A stretch of 64,000 bases of DNA from Megamerina dolium (Eukaryota; Arthropoda; Insecta; Diptera; Megamerinidae): the NCBI GenBank assembly GCA_963854835.1, contig OY978528.1, positions 52,672,508-52,736,507 on the forward strand, in the 5' to 3' direction. Shown here one piece after another: positions 9,960 to 23,240 of this stretch. The translations under genes and the position numbers were made by a program. The first letter of the stretch is position 1. Each line of letters opens with the position of its first letter. The notes below the pieces were generated by a model. The model had not been told where the DNA came from. It ran no database searches and was given only the letters and a program-made list of their open reading frames with translations.

Positions 9960-10649
9960 GCTTGGAGAGTAAAATATATAACCTACCTTTATTAGTGTTT
10001 CTCCTCCACGTCTTATGCGAGGGTACTTATACCCAATTTCCATAGAGGGGCTCCCCACAAAATTGAGGTTTTTTGACTCATATCCCTCCCGTAGTGCCCT
10101 TAGGGGGTGGAATGCAGTTTACTCTCTATCTTACCCCCAATGTTTACTCCCGTACAAAATAAACTCAAAAGTTTCTGAAAATCGACAAACAACCTCACAA
10201 TGGCACATCAATTGTCCCAAGAGTAATAAAATGTATGACGGACCTTCTATAATACTTTTACCAGAACATTTTCCATCCCCACAGCCCCAAGCGTGCACCT
10301 AGCGAAATGAAATCTATAACCAACCCTCAATAGTTTTTTCTGAAGTTACTCATCCTCTATTTTTTTATTCCTTAAATAGTTTCTTATACAAAATATATGT
10401 TTCTTCGCAACCATTGCACGGAACGTGCTCCTAGTGAGGTAAGCTATATAAGCCATTTAAGCTATTTTTACTACTCATACCGTTTTTGCTAAACATACTT
10501 AATCTAGGTTCCCTACTAAATAAACTTAAAGCCTCCTGAAAATTGACAAATAATCCCTTAATTGCCCAGAAATTCCCCTAGAGCGGTGAAATGTATGACT
10601 AACTCCTGATTATTCTTTTGCCCTAACATTTCTCTCAATTATACGTACC
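9960..10649. repeat. Degenerate direct repeats interrupted by an RTE insertion
   Basis: A segment of about 130 bp from 10157 recurs from 10518 with clear divergence: AAATAAACTCAAAAGTTTC against AAATAAACTTAAAGCCTCC, then similar text on to AAAATGTATGACGGACC against GAAATGTATGACTAACT. Shorter related blocks occur near 9970, 10303 and 10437. C-rich phrases recur and resume after the insertion at 12091. It reads as an old repeat of unknown kind. Confidence 0.45.
10636..10649. repeat. Target site duplication, left copy
   Basis: CAATTATACGTACC is repeated exactly at 12091-12104, flanking the RTE-like insertion. A 14-bp duplication is normal for target-primed LINE insertion. Confidence 0.85.
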
Positions 10650-12090
10650 TTCCTCTTCTTCTTCTTATGTGACCATAACAACCGATGTTCGATTTAGGCC
10701 GAACATATAATGCGGCGCCAGTCCCTGTTCTTCGCTTGCTGGCGCCAATTGGATATTCCAAGCGCCGCCAGGTTATCCAACATTTGGTCCTTTCAATGGA
10801 GGTTTGGTCTTCCTCTTCCTCTGCGTCCTCCAGCGGCTGTCGAATTAAACACCCGCGCAGCCGCTGGATTTTGATTCCCCTGACTATGTCAATGTACAGC
10901 GCATCGTTGTAACTTATTATACTCGCCATCAACGCAAATAGATCCGAAGATCCTGCGCAGAACTCTTCTCTCGAAAACTCCAAGCATCCTCACATCTGTG
11001 GTGGAAATTGTCCAGGCTTCCGCGCCATATGTTAGGACAGGAATAATGAGGGACTTGTAGAGTGTGATTTTTGATCTTCGAGAGAGTAACACCTGTTAGC
11101 AAGAGTTATCCTACGTATGATATCCAAGCTGACGTCATTACATTTGTTGATGTTGGTTCCAAGATAGACAAAGTCCTTCACCAACTCGATAGTGTAATTG
11201 TTAACAGTGACGTCTTGTCCAAGACGCCGGGACTCTTTGTATGTAGACACTAGGTACTTTGTCTTGCTCTCGTTCACTCTCTCTCGTTCCAATTCAGAGA
11301 ATGCTGCACTGACTGCTCGCGAGTTGATACCGATATGGAACCGGTATTGAACGGAGGGGAGAGGTCCTTTCCGATTTTCACTGTATAACGAGAGTTAAGC
11401 AGTGTCATTCTGCAAAGTCGAATGAGTTTTGTAGGTATACCAAATTCAGTCATTGTTGCGTAGAGGTAATCCCTTATCAGACTGTCGAAAGCGGCTTTAT
11501 AATCGACGAATAGGTGATGTGTGTCGATCTGGTTTTCTTGGGTTTTTTTCCAGCATTTGGCGTAGTGTGAAATTTTCATCGATGGTGGATTTATTCGGTC
11601 TGAAGCCACACTAATAAGGTCCAATCAGGTTGCTGATCATAGGCTTCAATCTTTCACACAATACGCACGATAAGACCTTGTATGCGATACTCGGGAGACT
11701 TATGCTACGGTAGGTGGCGCAAATTGTGTGGGTCTCCTTTCTTATGTATGGGGCAGAGAACACTGAGACTCCAATCATCTTGCATGCTTTCGTTAGACAA
11801 TATTGTCCCTATGAGCTGGTGCATGCAGGTGAGCAACTCATCGACGCCGATCTTAAACAACTCAGCAGGAAGGCCATCTGCACCTGCTGCTTTGTTGTTC
11901 TTCAGCCTCATTATGGCTATTTTAACCTCGTCATGGTCGGGTGGTGAAACGTCAACACAATTATCCGTAAATGGTGTGTTCGCGCAATCTCCTCCACTGG
12001 CGAAATTGTTCGTAGCATCGCCATTCAGGAACTTGGAGAAGTGTTCCCTCCATAGACCCAGTAAGCTCTGGACACCCGTAACCAGATTCC
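10650..12090 (-). mobile_element. RTE-like LINE, 5'-truncated, with 14-bp TSD
   Basis: On the minus strand, fragments in order are: LKNNKAAGADGLPAELFK and CPIHKKGDP (11911-11705), HHLFVDYKAAFDSL and GIPTKLIRLC (11624-11274), VNESKTKYLVST and DFVYLGTNIN (11292-11032), then VLTYGAEAWT and FERRVLRRIFG (11092-10889). These are reverse transcriptase blocks of an RTE-type insect LINE, several frame breaks apart. The segment with the catalytic YADD box is missing between the second and third fragments. The 3' UTR ends GGTCACATAAG followed by AAG repeats at 10650. Confidence 0.82.
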
Positions 12091-12104
12091 CAATTATACG
12101 TACC
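12091..12104. repeat. Target site duplication, right copy
   Basis: Exact match of 10636-10649. It marks the truncated 5' end of the LINE. Confidence 0.85.
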
Positions 12105-12333
12105 CCCTATTCTTATCCCCCCTATTACTATTCAACTATTTATATCTTCAAAAAATTCGTTAGTCATTTGGAATTGTTTAAGACTACTACTGATACCTGA
12201 TGATGGCAATCTAAAGAAATATATTTTAAATTTTAAATTTACTGGATTTATATTGAAGGTCTTTTTACAGCAAATTGTACTCGTGTCGTACGTAATAATA
12301 TAGTACGAGTATATACTTGTATGTATTAAAGTA

Positions 12334-13612
12334 AAGGGTTATCCATTTTGCGGTTTCAAAAGTAAATGTAAATAAAACACATATAAAATATTTTTTATCA
12401 TGATATTTCTTTTTTATTATAAAGTTTCAACGTTGACATTATGTGTGAAATACTACATCATTTAAATGACCACCACGCGAATTGTTGCAAGCATCGATTC
12501 TTTTGAGGTAATTTTCGACCACTTTTTGACACATATTGGGCGGTATCTGAGCCATAACGTGACGAATGTTGGTTTTTAGGTGCTCAAGAGTTAAAGGTTT
12601 ATCTGCATAAACACGGTCTTTCGCGTAGCCCCACAAAAAAAAAGTCAAGCGGTGTAAATCGCATGATCTTGGTGGCCACTTGATATCGCCACGACGAGAA
12701 ATTACGCGGCCATATTCGCTCGAGTTGTGTGGCATGTGGCACCGTCTTGTTGAAACCACATATTCTCTAAGTCGTATTCTTCAATAGCAGGTAAAAAAAA
12801 GTCGGTTATCATATGACCATAACGCTCCGAATTGACGGTGACAGTCGTTCCATCGTCGTTTTCGAAGAAGTAAGGTTCAATAACACCTCCGGACCAAAGA
12901 GCGCACCAAGCAGTGACTTTTTGTGGATGTAGTGGCCTCTCTTCAATTACTTGAGGATTCTCAGAACCCCAAATACGACAATTTTGTTTGTTAACATACC
13001 CACCGAGTGAGAAATGTGCTTCGTCGCTGAAGAAAATTTTGTTCGAAAAATCGCCGTCCACCGCCTGTTGTTCAAGCACCCATTCGACGTATCTACGACG
13101 TTGTGAATGGTCAGCTGGCTTCAGTTGTTGTGTGAGCTGGATTTTATATGGATGTAGGTGTAGATCCAAATGCAAAATACGCCATAATGTGCCGTAAGAC
13201 AGTCCTAATTCCTGAGAACGACGAGAAATCGACACATTCGGGTCTTCGGCAACACTTCACTTACAGCAGCGATATTTTCGGTGGTACGAGCGAAACGATG
13301 ATGCACAGGCCTTACAATATCTGTAACCGATCCAGTTTCTTCATATTTCTTCACAATTTTGCCAATTGCTTGCGTAGTTGGACGATTATGTAAACCATAA
13401 TCTCCTCTTAAAGCACGATATGTGGCTGTGGCAGAATCACCATTTTTGTAGTGGGTTTTTACAATTTTAGTGCGTTGTGCGATAGTTAAGCGATCCATTT
13501 TCGCAAATGTCAGACTTTGAACTGAAAAAGAAAGAAATTGTTTTAACAACTCAGTTTGACAGATGTCGAATTCTAGCCCTATACTTTTGAAACCGCGAAA
13601 TGGATAACCCTT
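12334..13612 (-). mobile_element. Mariner-type DNA transposon with TIRs and TA duplication
   Basis: Terminal inverted repeats of about 31 bp start AAGGGTTATCCATTT at 12334 and, reversed, at 13612, with one visible mismatch. TA dinucleotides flank both ends (12332-12333 and 13613-13614). The length of 1,279 bp is standard for a full-length mariner/Tc1-type element. It encodes a broken transposase on the minus strand. Confidence 0.9.
12439..13498 (-). pseudogene. Mariner/Tc1 superfamily transposase, three frames
   Basis: The N-terminal helix-turn-helix part starts at ATG 13498 (MDRLTIAQRTKIVKTHYK). A frame break near 13220 leads to the catalytic core (13235-12702), with the first Asp in IFFSDEAHF and the second in WFQQDGATCHT. 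A second break near 12720 leads to the C-terminal frame (12759-12439), with WPPRSCDL and FFLWGYAKDRVY. The third catalytic acid should follow CDL, but the frame reads HRLT there. One missing A and one extra T a few bases later explain this, so the acid lies in the shifted frame. The enzyme is dead. Confidence 0.85.
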
Positions 13613-13614
13613 TA

Positions 13615-14352
13615 TAATACATACATACCTATCTACCGACATCGGTACTTATGCGAGTGTACGAGTATTGTGAACATTATGTGAATGTTTCCTATTTTCA
13701 TTCGTTTTTATAACCACAATATTACTTATATTATTTTATACGTTTGTTTTTGATGTTCATTTTTGAGTGTGTGTGTATCTGTGTGTATTGTGTTTGCAAA
13801 CGTGCTGCTCTGTTCTCCATAATATTATGATTATTGTTATTCTATGTATTTTTCTTATTGTGATATTTTTTATGACAACTCTAAAGTAAATTACATTTCA
13901 CATTTGTATTTGTAGATATGCATATGTATGTATATATATACAATACATATATTTATGTCACCGGATTGTATGCAATCCATAAAATTACTGCTGCTACTGC
14001 TGCTTCTGGGCCTCTGCTGCTGAGTATATTTTAATAATGAAGTAAAATAAAAAATTAATTAAATATTTGTATGGATACATGAACATTCGGTTGGGTAGCT
14101 ACAAATTGAACAAAAAATATACAAATATCCATTAAGTTGAGTTGATCAGCCCTCACAGAAATCAGTGATGCTCGAAGTCATATTTGGTTAGCGAACACAG
14201 TAGTTCAATATCAAAAATCATGAAAGAATTTTTACTATTTTAGAGTTCTAAAACAAACAAAAAGAGGTTATGCTAAGAAAAGTTAAAATTTCAACTGACT
14301 GAATGTTTCAGACATTCTTTATCAACCCATTCTAACATACATAGAGTGTTAA
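13615..14352. other. Intergenic, AT-rich
   Basis: Contains short (TG)n-like and TATGTATA stretches and a GCTGCTACTGCTGCT run near 13990. No gene or repeat recognised. Confidence 0.5.
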
Positions 14353-16734
14353 TCCCTGAGTGGCAGGTTTATAAAATTACAGATTTATTGCAAAGAGCTT
14401 TTATTATCAATATTAGAATTAATATTTCTAAATATTGTAATAAAATAAAATAAATAAAAAATTTCAATTTTTCCTAGCTATTAACTGTAACAAGTGAATT
14501 AATTTCATTTAAGAACATGTATTGTACATATATACGCTGCACATTAGGAAATTTGCATTAAAAACGATCGTTCACATATGTAATATAATTGTATTCTTTG
14601 GGCCCCATCATGTACAGCACGTATCCAATGAAAATATACAAATAGCTTCTGATAAAGGCGCCAATACCGTTTGGCATCACCACAAACGATACAAAGACTA
14701 CGATTTGAGGATATGCAGCTCGAAAGTCTGTACCTTCAAATCCTTATCCTTACAGAGTAACGTTATTTTATATACCATACACTAAAGGTAATGTACGTCG
14801 ATTCGATGAAGTTTGTTTTGAAACTCAAATTAAAAAAAAAAAAAAGAATATAATGAAAGAGATCATTAATTTCATTTATTCAATTTCTTGGCTTGTAAGG
14901 AACTAAAATTATACAATTCTTTTAACAAAATTCCGCAATGTTGATTTTTATTGAAAAAAGATGTACATGAGTTCACTTAACAACTACTATTGTACAATAT
15001 TTCAATTAAAAAAAAATATATCATAATTTCGAAACAAGAAATAAAAAAAATCTACTTTTCTTTTATACAAAGCTAAAGTTTATGTTCCCCACAAACGCGT
15101 TTTTTACATTTTTCGCAAGATATCATAGTTATGCGGTGTTTTGGGCATGGGCAAAATCCACAACTTTTTCTTTTAGTCCTTCGTTATCATTGCTAATATT
15201 AGCCTTAACACTAGCAATCTGACTTTTTGGCGTTGTCTTCTTTTGGCGTATTTCATCTGTTGAAACTGCTTCACATAATCTCTACGGCATAATAATTTCG
15301 TGATTTCACATATTATGAGTGTAAATCAGATAACTGTTTATAAATGCTATGTTCAAAATTCTTTTTCTTTCCTTTTTTCTTTTATTTGAACATTACATAT
15401 CTGATCGAAAATGTCGATCCCTCCTTTAGTGGTATTGTAGAACCGGACCCTGAAAGGCTTTTTATGTTCGGAATTAATGAAAACAATTTTATTCGGTTTC
15501 GGCTTCTAAAAAAGTGACCTCGTTTTCGAAACAAAGATGGATGTATTGCATTTTAGGCCCATTGTGTTTCCCAATCCTTTCGGGATCTTTTTTCACTCAT
15601 GCAAAAGTGGTTTTACGGACTAAATTGGTGTGAACCAGTTATCCATGATTATGTTTAGGTTTGTTCCATATATATGTTCGTAATACCTAAGATTCACTCA
15701 AAACGCAAACTTCGTCATTTTGACGACATTTGTTTTCGTTTGCTGCAAAAAATGTACTTATGTTACGCTCACTCCACTTAACGTCTAATAGAGAATCCAA
15801 TATGATAAGCGAATGGAAAGCAAAATGGAAAATAGAGCAACAGTGTTACTCGAATCGACTAAGGTTATCTTTTCAGGGTTAACCGAAGAGCTGGCTGGCT
15901 TTAAATAATCTTAGCAATACTAGTATCAGCATATATTTCACACACATGATGATCTCAAAAGACCACCAGTTGGCCATAGTTATCACCAATTTTGTTCTTG
16001 ACGTCGTTTTTGGTATAATCTAAAATATAATTATATAAAAATCCTTGTAGGGGAAATATGTTACGTCTACTACATATCCATATGGACCACCACTATTATT
16101 AATTTATGCAGTGACCCAGAGGGACATTTTTAAAAATTTTTGTAGAACATTTTAATACTCCATACATTCGGTTTAATCGCCTTTCTTACGGAATAATAAA
16201 TTTATTAAATTAATAATTTCTTAAATTAATTAACTCATTTAAAAATCGAAGCTGTATTGAATTTCAAGGTACTTAGTATGAATTGAATGAGAAGAAATCA
16301 ATATACTCGTATTTCATTTATGAGATGATGTGTTGAGGTTGTAATACGTAATAATATAAATCATAAAACGTTGTTGAACATAACTAGTATAAAATGGTTT
16401 CATTAGATTGGCCATAAGTATATGTTATTCTTGCATGTACTATATGTATGTTTTATTTTTAATTCTTGCCCTTTAATTTGATTTGATGTGTTGAAGACAT
16501 CTGTCGTTGTGCAATTGTTTATATGTGGTCAACAATGTGTTAAAATTCTTTTACCAAATATGTTTATATGCAATAGTCGTAAACAATAAATGTATAAAAT
16601 AAAAACGTGTGATGCTTTTCATATACCAAATATGCTATTGCTTTTAGAAAGTACATAAATGGCAAGATATTACATTGTATTCTATATACACATTACCGAA
16701 AACGATATAAAGAAGTAACATATTGCTTAGGGAT
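14353..16734 (-). mobile_element. piggyBac-like transposon remnant (borders tentative)
   Basis: Short transposase motifs on the minus strand identify it (see the pseudogene inside). Candidate borders are TTAA at 14349-14352 followed by TCCCTGAG, and TTAA at 16735-16738 preceded on the plus strand by the complement of ATCCCTAAG. That gives 2,382 bp, close to the usual length of piggyBac, which inserts at TTAA. The inverted repeats match over only 7-8 bases, so the borders are weak. Confidence 0.4.
15070..16130 (-). pseudogene. piggyBac transposase remnant
   Basis: No frame reaches 60 codons, but collinear minus-strand motifs are visible. They are MDNWFTPI (around 15635, the Asp-Asn-Trp catalytic block of piggyBac), RFYNTTKGGIDIFDQ (about 15443-15399, with a conserved catalytic-region Asp) and the C-terminal cysteine-rich finger CGFCPCPKH, CEKCKKRVCGEH (about 15160-15075). 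The order matches the family. Stops and shifts lie between the motifs, so it is long dead. It may be an old source of transposase for TTAA elements such as those at 23693-25658, but that link is an inference. Confidence 0.7.
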
Positions 16735-16738
16735 TTAA

Positions 16739-18036
16739 CGAGAATATTCTCAATATAATGTACCTACATACTATGTACATACATATGTTATATTCGTATT
16801 AAGGGAATGCTTCATATACAAGTACGTAGACTTCATGTGTGTATGGTGTATATGTAAATGTGAATTTAATGGAAATACTGATGGCAACATTTGTACAAAA
16901 GCTATTCGTAAACCACATGCGGGGAAGGGGGAAATTGAACACCTAATGGACCCGATGAAAAAAGTGTATTCATATATGTATATTAGGTTGAGTCAAATTA
17001 TATGGAGCAAAATTTCGGTAAACTGATTCAACGAAATTTGTTTCCAAGGAATCGTATAAAGCAACTATAAAAGAGACAGCAAGTTCTGTGGAAATGTCGG
17101 CGAACAAGTACGAATGAACGCGGGTTTCTGGTCAGTTCTGAGGTGATTCATTGATATTCACATGTTTTTATAGTCATATTGTAGAGAAGCCCCTCTAAGC
17201 ACTAAAGAAAGTGCATATTAATGGTCGGAATAAAAGTTGGTGATAAGAAATTTATGGACAGCGAGCATATATGCTCGCATATTTTTCGGTTCATTGGAAG
17301 ATAACGCTTGAAGCGATTCTATAATTCTATTATTCGTCGGATTAAGCTGTTAGAAAATGTATCCCACCTTAATGTAGATACCTTTGTAATCAGCCACAAT
17401 AGTTTCGATTCCAATACCACACACTAAGCACACAATCCGCACTCACATACGCATACTAACTAAATACTTAATATCCCTTCGGCTAGCTAACAATACCAAT
17501 TGTGGTTGGTGGTTGGGTGATAAAACCCATAAACAGGTGTATCGCTATGTGGTCAATGAAGTACGTAATGCGTGATTTTCTACATATACACACATACATA
17601 CATACCCATAAGTACGCGTATATGTGCAAATTGAATTTAAGTGTCATTATTTGTTGACAGCTCGCAATCAAAAAGACATTTGAAACTGAAGATGAAGCAG
17701 AAAAAAAAACAAAGAAGAAGAAAAAACTACAACAGTCATGAAATACTAGCAATGAAAAAGTTGTTTTATATATAAGGTCACATGTTCTTCACTTGTTATT
17801 ATTAACTGGTTGTAATTCATGTGTGTGTGTGTATGTTTTTGTGCGCGAAATTGTTTTTTCCCCTCCTCTATATACATACATAATATACTATCTACACCCG
17901 CTGAAAGAGCTGTTGACGTTGACAAGTGTTATTATTGGTTGAAGTGTGCTGCTAGACTGGTTGTTGCTGCTGTCAACAATATGTTGCCATCGACATCACC
18001 ACTGGCGTGTACTTGAATTTGACAGACAGCCCAACT
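16739..18036. other. Intergenic, AT-rich
   Basis: Contains an 18-bp perfect palindrome at 17261-17278 and a TG-rich stretch near 17820. Open frames up to 89 codons are low-complexity and unrecognised. Confidence 0.5.
17261..17278. repeat. Perfect 18-bp palindrome
   Basis: GCGAGCATATATGCTCGC reads the same on both strands. It could bind a dimeric protein or extrude as a small cruciform. The function is unknown. Confidence 0.9.
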
Positions 18037-19224
18037 TATTGTTAGCGAGGAAAAGTTCGGTAAGTTGCATGAATAAAAACACCCAATACCTTCAGTATTT
18101 TTTATCTTTTCTACATAATCACCATTAATTTGAATAAATTTTTGAAATCTGTAGATCCACTAATCAACGTAATCCTCAAATTAAGTTCTAAGTTAACCGC
18201 ATTGATTATCTCTGCATTGCTACCAAAGACTTTTCCCCTCAAATTTTTCTTAATGTTTGGAAATAACCAGAAAACACAACGTGCCAGATCCGGGGAATAT
18301 GGTGACGGGCGAATTTCTTAGATGCCTTCCATGTGCAAATAATAGCGGCGCAGTTCCTATTTGTTTCTGTTACTCAACAATTTTTGGAACACTTTTGGTA
18401 AGCAGTCTTCAGTATAAAATTTCGCAGTTACTGTCTGACAAGTATTTAGGGGAATAGCAGCTACAATTCTTGCTCTAGTGAAGTATATCGCAATCATCAC
18501 TTTCATTGTTGACTTTTGTTGCCATGCTTTAACATGTGGATTTGCTCCCGGAAACTTAACTGCTGTTAAGTTTCCGGGTCGTACTTGGAAAACCAAGCTT
18601 CGCCACCTGTTGCGATCATGATGAAGTTGGTAGATTCTCCGTTTTCGAATTTTCTTAGAAAATAGTGAGCAAAACGAAGTCGAGCTTCTTTCTGACTATC
18701 ATTCAACATTCGTGGGACCAATCGCAGAAATCTTCGAGTATTGTAAATGATTTCGGAATATTCGCGATACAGCCATAGCATTCAAGCGAAATTCACTGGC
18801 TATCATTTTTTGTATCATTCGTGGATCTTCGTCAATTTTTTCCTTAACCAGGCCACATTTATCTCGTCGGCCGAAGACTTTGGCCTTTCTTCACGAGGCT
18901 CGTCCTCCACGGAAAAATGTCTAGTCTGGAATCGTTGAAACCACTTACAAATTATCTTAAGAGAAGGTACGTTCACTCCATATGCTGTTTGGATTTCATT
19001 AAAAATATCTATGGGCTTAAGTTGACGTTGAAATCCATAAAGAATTGCATGTCGAATTTCTTCAGACGTTGGTGGGGGAATTTCTCATTTCATTCTTATC
19101 GATTTTATGAAATTTAGAATGAAGTATCGTTAGATTACTACAAAACGTGTACTATGTATTTTTTAATTCTTCAAAATCACATAAAATACCATCAATTTAC
19201 CGAACTTTTGTTAGCCCCCCCGTA
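18037..19224 (-). mobile_element. Mariner element, decayed
   Basis: Ends carry related inverted repeats: AAAAGTTCGGTAAGTTG at about 18052 and, reversed, AAAAGTTCGGTAAATTG at about 19194-19210, preceded by GTTAGC/GCTAAC-like text. The inside holds a minus-strand mariner transposase relic. Exact outer ends and the TA target are not clear. Confidence 0.7.
18130..19090 (-). pseudogene. Mariner transposase relic
   Basis: In minus-strand order, with breaks, it shows VNVPSLKIICKWFQRF (helix-turn-helix region, about 18985), VEDEPREERPKSS, RMLNDSQKEARLRF, RKFENGESTNFI, KAWQQKSTMKVMIA, CLPKVFQKLLSN and NLRGKVFG (about 18240). The catalytic GDEtW block reads GGEAW, so the first Asp is lost. Several frame breaks and a stop in the region of the second Asp add to this. 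It belongs to the mariner group with a D,D34D active site and is inactive. Confidence 0.8.
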
Positions 19225-21330
19225 CGTACGAGCGAGTATGTGCATTCGCGTATCGAACTCGTTATTCAATGGTTTTCTGTGCTTTTGTTGTCATTGATGT
19301 CACCCCAAAATCATTTTATGGCGGTTTGTTATGTTGGTGGTGGTCCCAAGCGTTAAACGTCATCGTACATCGTTATCATCATCGTCATCCTCATCATCAT
19401 TATCAGCAGCGCTATGTCAATATTTTTGCTCTTATGCGTTGTATGTATTTCTTCTTGTTTTTTTTTTACAAGTTTTGGCATTTTTTTTTGTTGCCAACGC
19501 TTCATATCATCCTGAGCATGACGTAGTCTGTGTGATTTGTATAGCTAATGAATGTTGTTAGTAGTGCTTATTTTTTGTATTTTGTTTTTGCCATTGTTAT
19601 TATAGTTGCTACTGCGGTTGCTTTTGTTTCTTCATAAATCGTTTTTGTCGTTGGGAAAATTTGGGTTTTACGCTTTGTTGTATGAGGTTAAAAGTGATAA
19701 GTATCACATATTTTTTTAAGTATTATTTATTTAGTAGATTTAGTTTTTTGTGCTGGATTAATTTTGCTTCGTTGGTTAGCTTCAGTTTCAACATTTTTTT
19801 ACACCTTAAACTCGATCGAATCAGATATTGGCATCAAATGTTATTACATACATATTTGTAGGCTTTTTGAAGTTAGACAGGAAGCTAAGGGTAACTGGAA
19901 GGGAAGCTCGTCCAAAAGATACTTCGGGGATAATAAGTGTCACATATTTATTTATTTTGTTTATGTTTGGGAGTCCTTTCCGATCACCATAGAAAGTATT
20001 CACAAAGAACTTACGTCACACAATTACAATTCCTTAGTAAGTCGATTGATTATGTAACATGCTGTGTGGCAACTAACGCCGTGCTGCTTACACTACATCC
20101 CCCCAACATTATCATCACACATTCGGGTAACAAAATAGTATATCATCACTATTATGCACTATTATGGTATTAAATAAATAATTTCTGAATAATTATGTTC
20201 TTGTGACTTTTCCATCGCATAGAGCTCAATTCTCTCTCATTGTGATACCATCTGATGGTTGCTTTGTCGATTTCAGAAATTTAGATTATTGTTAACGAGA
20301 ACTAAGCTTTCTCCATGATTGTTTGAAAGAAAACTTGGATGATTATAATAATGATGATACTGATACTGGTACAATAGATTTATGGTGTATATGTACGCAT
20401 TGTATTTGGGAATGAAAATAGTAATAACAATAATAATAACAAGTCTTTAATAGCTAAATAGAAAGATGACAGATGATTGGATAATTGTAAAATGTGTTTT
20501 ACAGTGTATTCAATTTCTATTTCTATTCCTATTTAGTATGTAGAAATATTGTATATGTATGTGATGTATGTGCTGCATTAAAAATCAATTTACAAATTTC
20601 ACATATGAGTATTGTTGCAACATTGATGATAAATATTTCAATTTTCCAATTCTGAATTCCATTAGCTTGTTCATCCATTACACTACTACTATAGGATTTA
20701 GTATTTTGTTGTTTTTGTACTGCCTTAGTTTATGCTCTACAAATATAACATAGAAGAGCCTATCGTACAACTACTGAAAATGATTAAATTATGATATGAA
20801 AAGTAAGTAATATGAATAGGGAATTGTTGTTCTTAAATGTTGCCTAATATTTGCAAATTTAATCCTTATTTGTTGTTGCTAGTGGTTGGGATGAAATGAT
20901 TTCCTTTCATTCATTCATGCATTCTTTCCCAAAATGCTCAAAAATTCGATCCAATGCAAGGCACTGAATGAGTGCATTTGTAAATATAACTTCTGTAATA
21001 GTCGATGTATGTGCATAAGTATGTGTATATACAAATGTAAATATGAGTACATGTGGTAAATGTTGGTGTTTAATATTTTGCTTCACATTTCTTGCACTTG
21101 TTGTTGCTTATTGTTGCAACTGTTATATTATGGGTTTTTCTATTGTTGACATACACTTTCTATGCATTTATAAATGTATGCATATTATTTGTGGGAATAT
21201 ATATGTGTGCAAGTGTGCATTGAATATTAAACATTATTTAAAGAATATCCTGTCTGTTATTCGAAATATATTTAGCTCATAAAAGTTGTAAAATTATTAT
21301 GCATAATTGCCCTATGTTCAATAGGCATAA
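19225..21330. other. Intergenic, AT-rich
   Basis: CAT/CATCAT runs near 19375-19400 and long T-rich stretches. Frames up to 97 codons are Phe/Leu/Tyr-rich noise. No gene recognised. Confidence 0.5.
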
Positions 21331-21803
<473 letters not shown>

Positions 21804-21805
21804 AT

Positions 21806-22173
<368 letters not shown>

Positions 22174-22174
22174 T

Positions 22175-23240
22175 TTCTTAAGAGCCTTCGGATTTGATAT
22201 ATCATGTAAATGGTGACGGCAGCTGCGCCTAAAATGGTTCATACGCTGGGCCCAATTTTGGCCTACTCTCTCCAACATATCGGCAGCTATCTCACGAATA
22301 AATTCTTCAAGATTGGCTTCCAGTGCATGAACAGTTGCTTGCTTGCTTGTCGCGATAGACATGAGCCTCAACATAGCCCCACAAAAAATAGTCTAAAGGT
22401 GTTAAATCGCACGATCTAGGCGGTCAATTGACCGGCTTCAAACGTAAAATAAACTGTTCACCGAACTCGCCTCTCAATTGGGCCATTGTTTCGCGTGCTG
22501 TGTGGCATGTGGTACCGTCTTGTTGAAACCACATGTTGATTAAGTCCACCTTTTCCATTCTGGGCAAAAAAAGTTTGTAATGATCGCAAAGTAGAGCTCG
22601 CCATTCACAGTAACGTTCCTGCCTCCGCCGTCTTTGAAAAAATACGGTCCAATAATGCCACCGGCCCATAATCCACACCAAACAATGCATTTTTAAGATG
22701 CATTGGAAGTTCTTGCAATGCTTCTGGCTGCCCTTCACACCAAATATGGCAATTTTGATTGTTCACATATCCATTCAACCAGAAATGAGCTTCGTCGCTG
22801 AACACAATGTTCCGATAAAAAAGTGGATATTTATCCAATTTTGTCAGCGCCCATTCATCAAAAGTTAGCCGTTGTGTTAGGTCGTGTGGCTTCAATTCTT
22901 GCACCAGCTGTATTTTAAAACGTTTTACACCCAAGTCCTTTGGCAAAATTTTCCACGTAGTGGAGTAATAGAGGCCCAATTGCTACGAACGGCGCCAAAT
23001 CGGTAATTCACGGTCATCAACAACACTGGCGGATACAGCTGTGATATTTTCCTCTGTCCGCACTCTACGTATGTGTGTTGGTCCAACGAGGTAATAATGT
23101 CCAATAATGTAAATTTAGTCCGAAATTTAGTCACAAGATTCCGTCTCAGAAGGTCGCCCAAACTGACCATAAAATAGAAGAAGTACACGATGCACTTTCC
23201 TAACCAAGCATGAATTTTAATAATAAAATTCAATAATCTG
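22175..23240 (-). pseudogene. Mariner/Tc1 transposase relic, relative of 12334-13612
   Basis: Minus-strand blocks in order are a decayed N-terminus (23233-22925), LGLYYSTTWKIL and FKIQLVQELKPHD, the first catalytic Asp in IVFSDEAHFWLNGYVNNQN (about 22810), the second in MWFQQDGTTCHTARETM (about 22530), then in other frames [12 protein letters not shown] around 22400, and the C-terminal region ending near 22180. Unlike the copy at 12439, the third acid (LTPLD) is preserved. At least three frame breaks exist. I found no clear TIRs; the left side is cut at the (AT)n/(GA)n tract. Confidence 0.8.
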
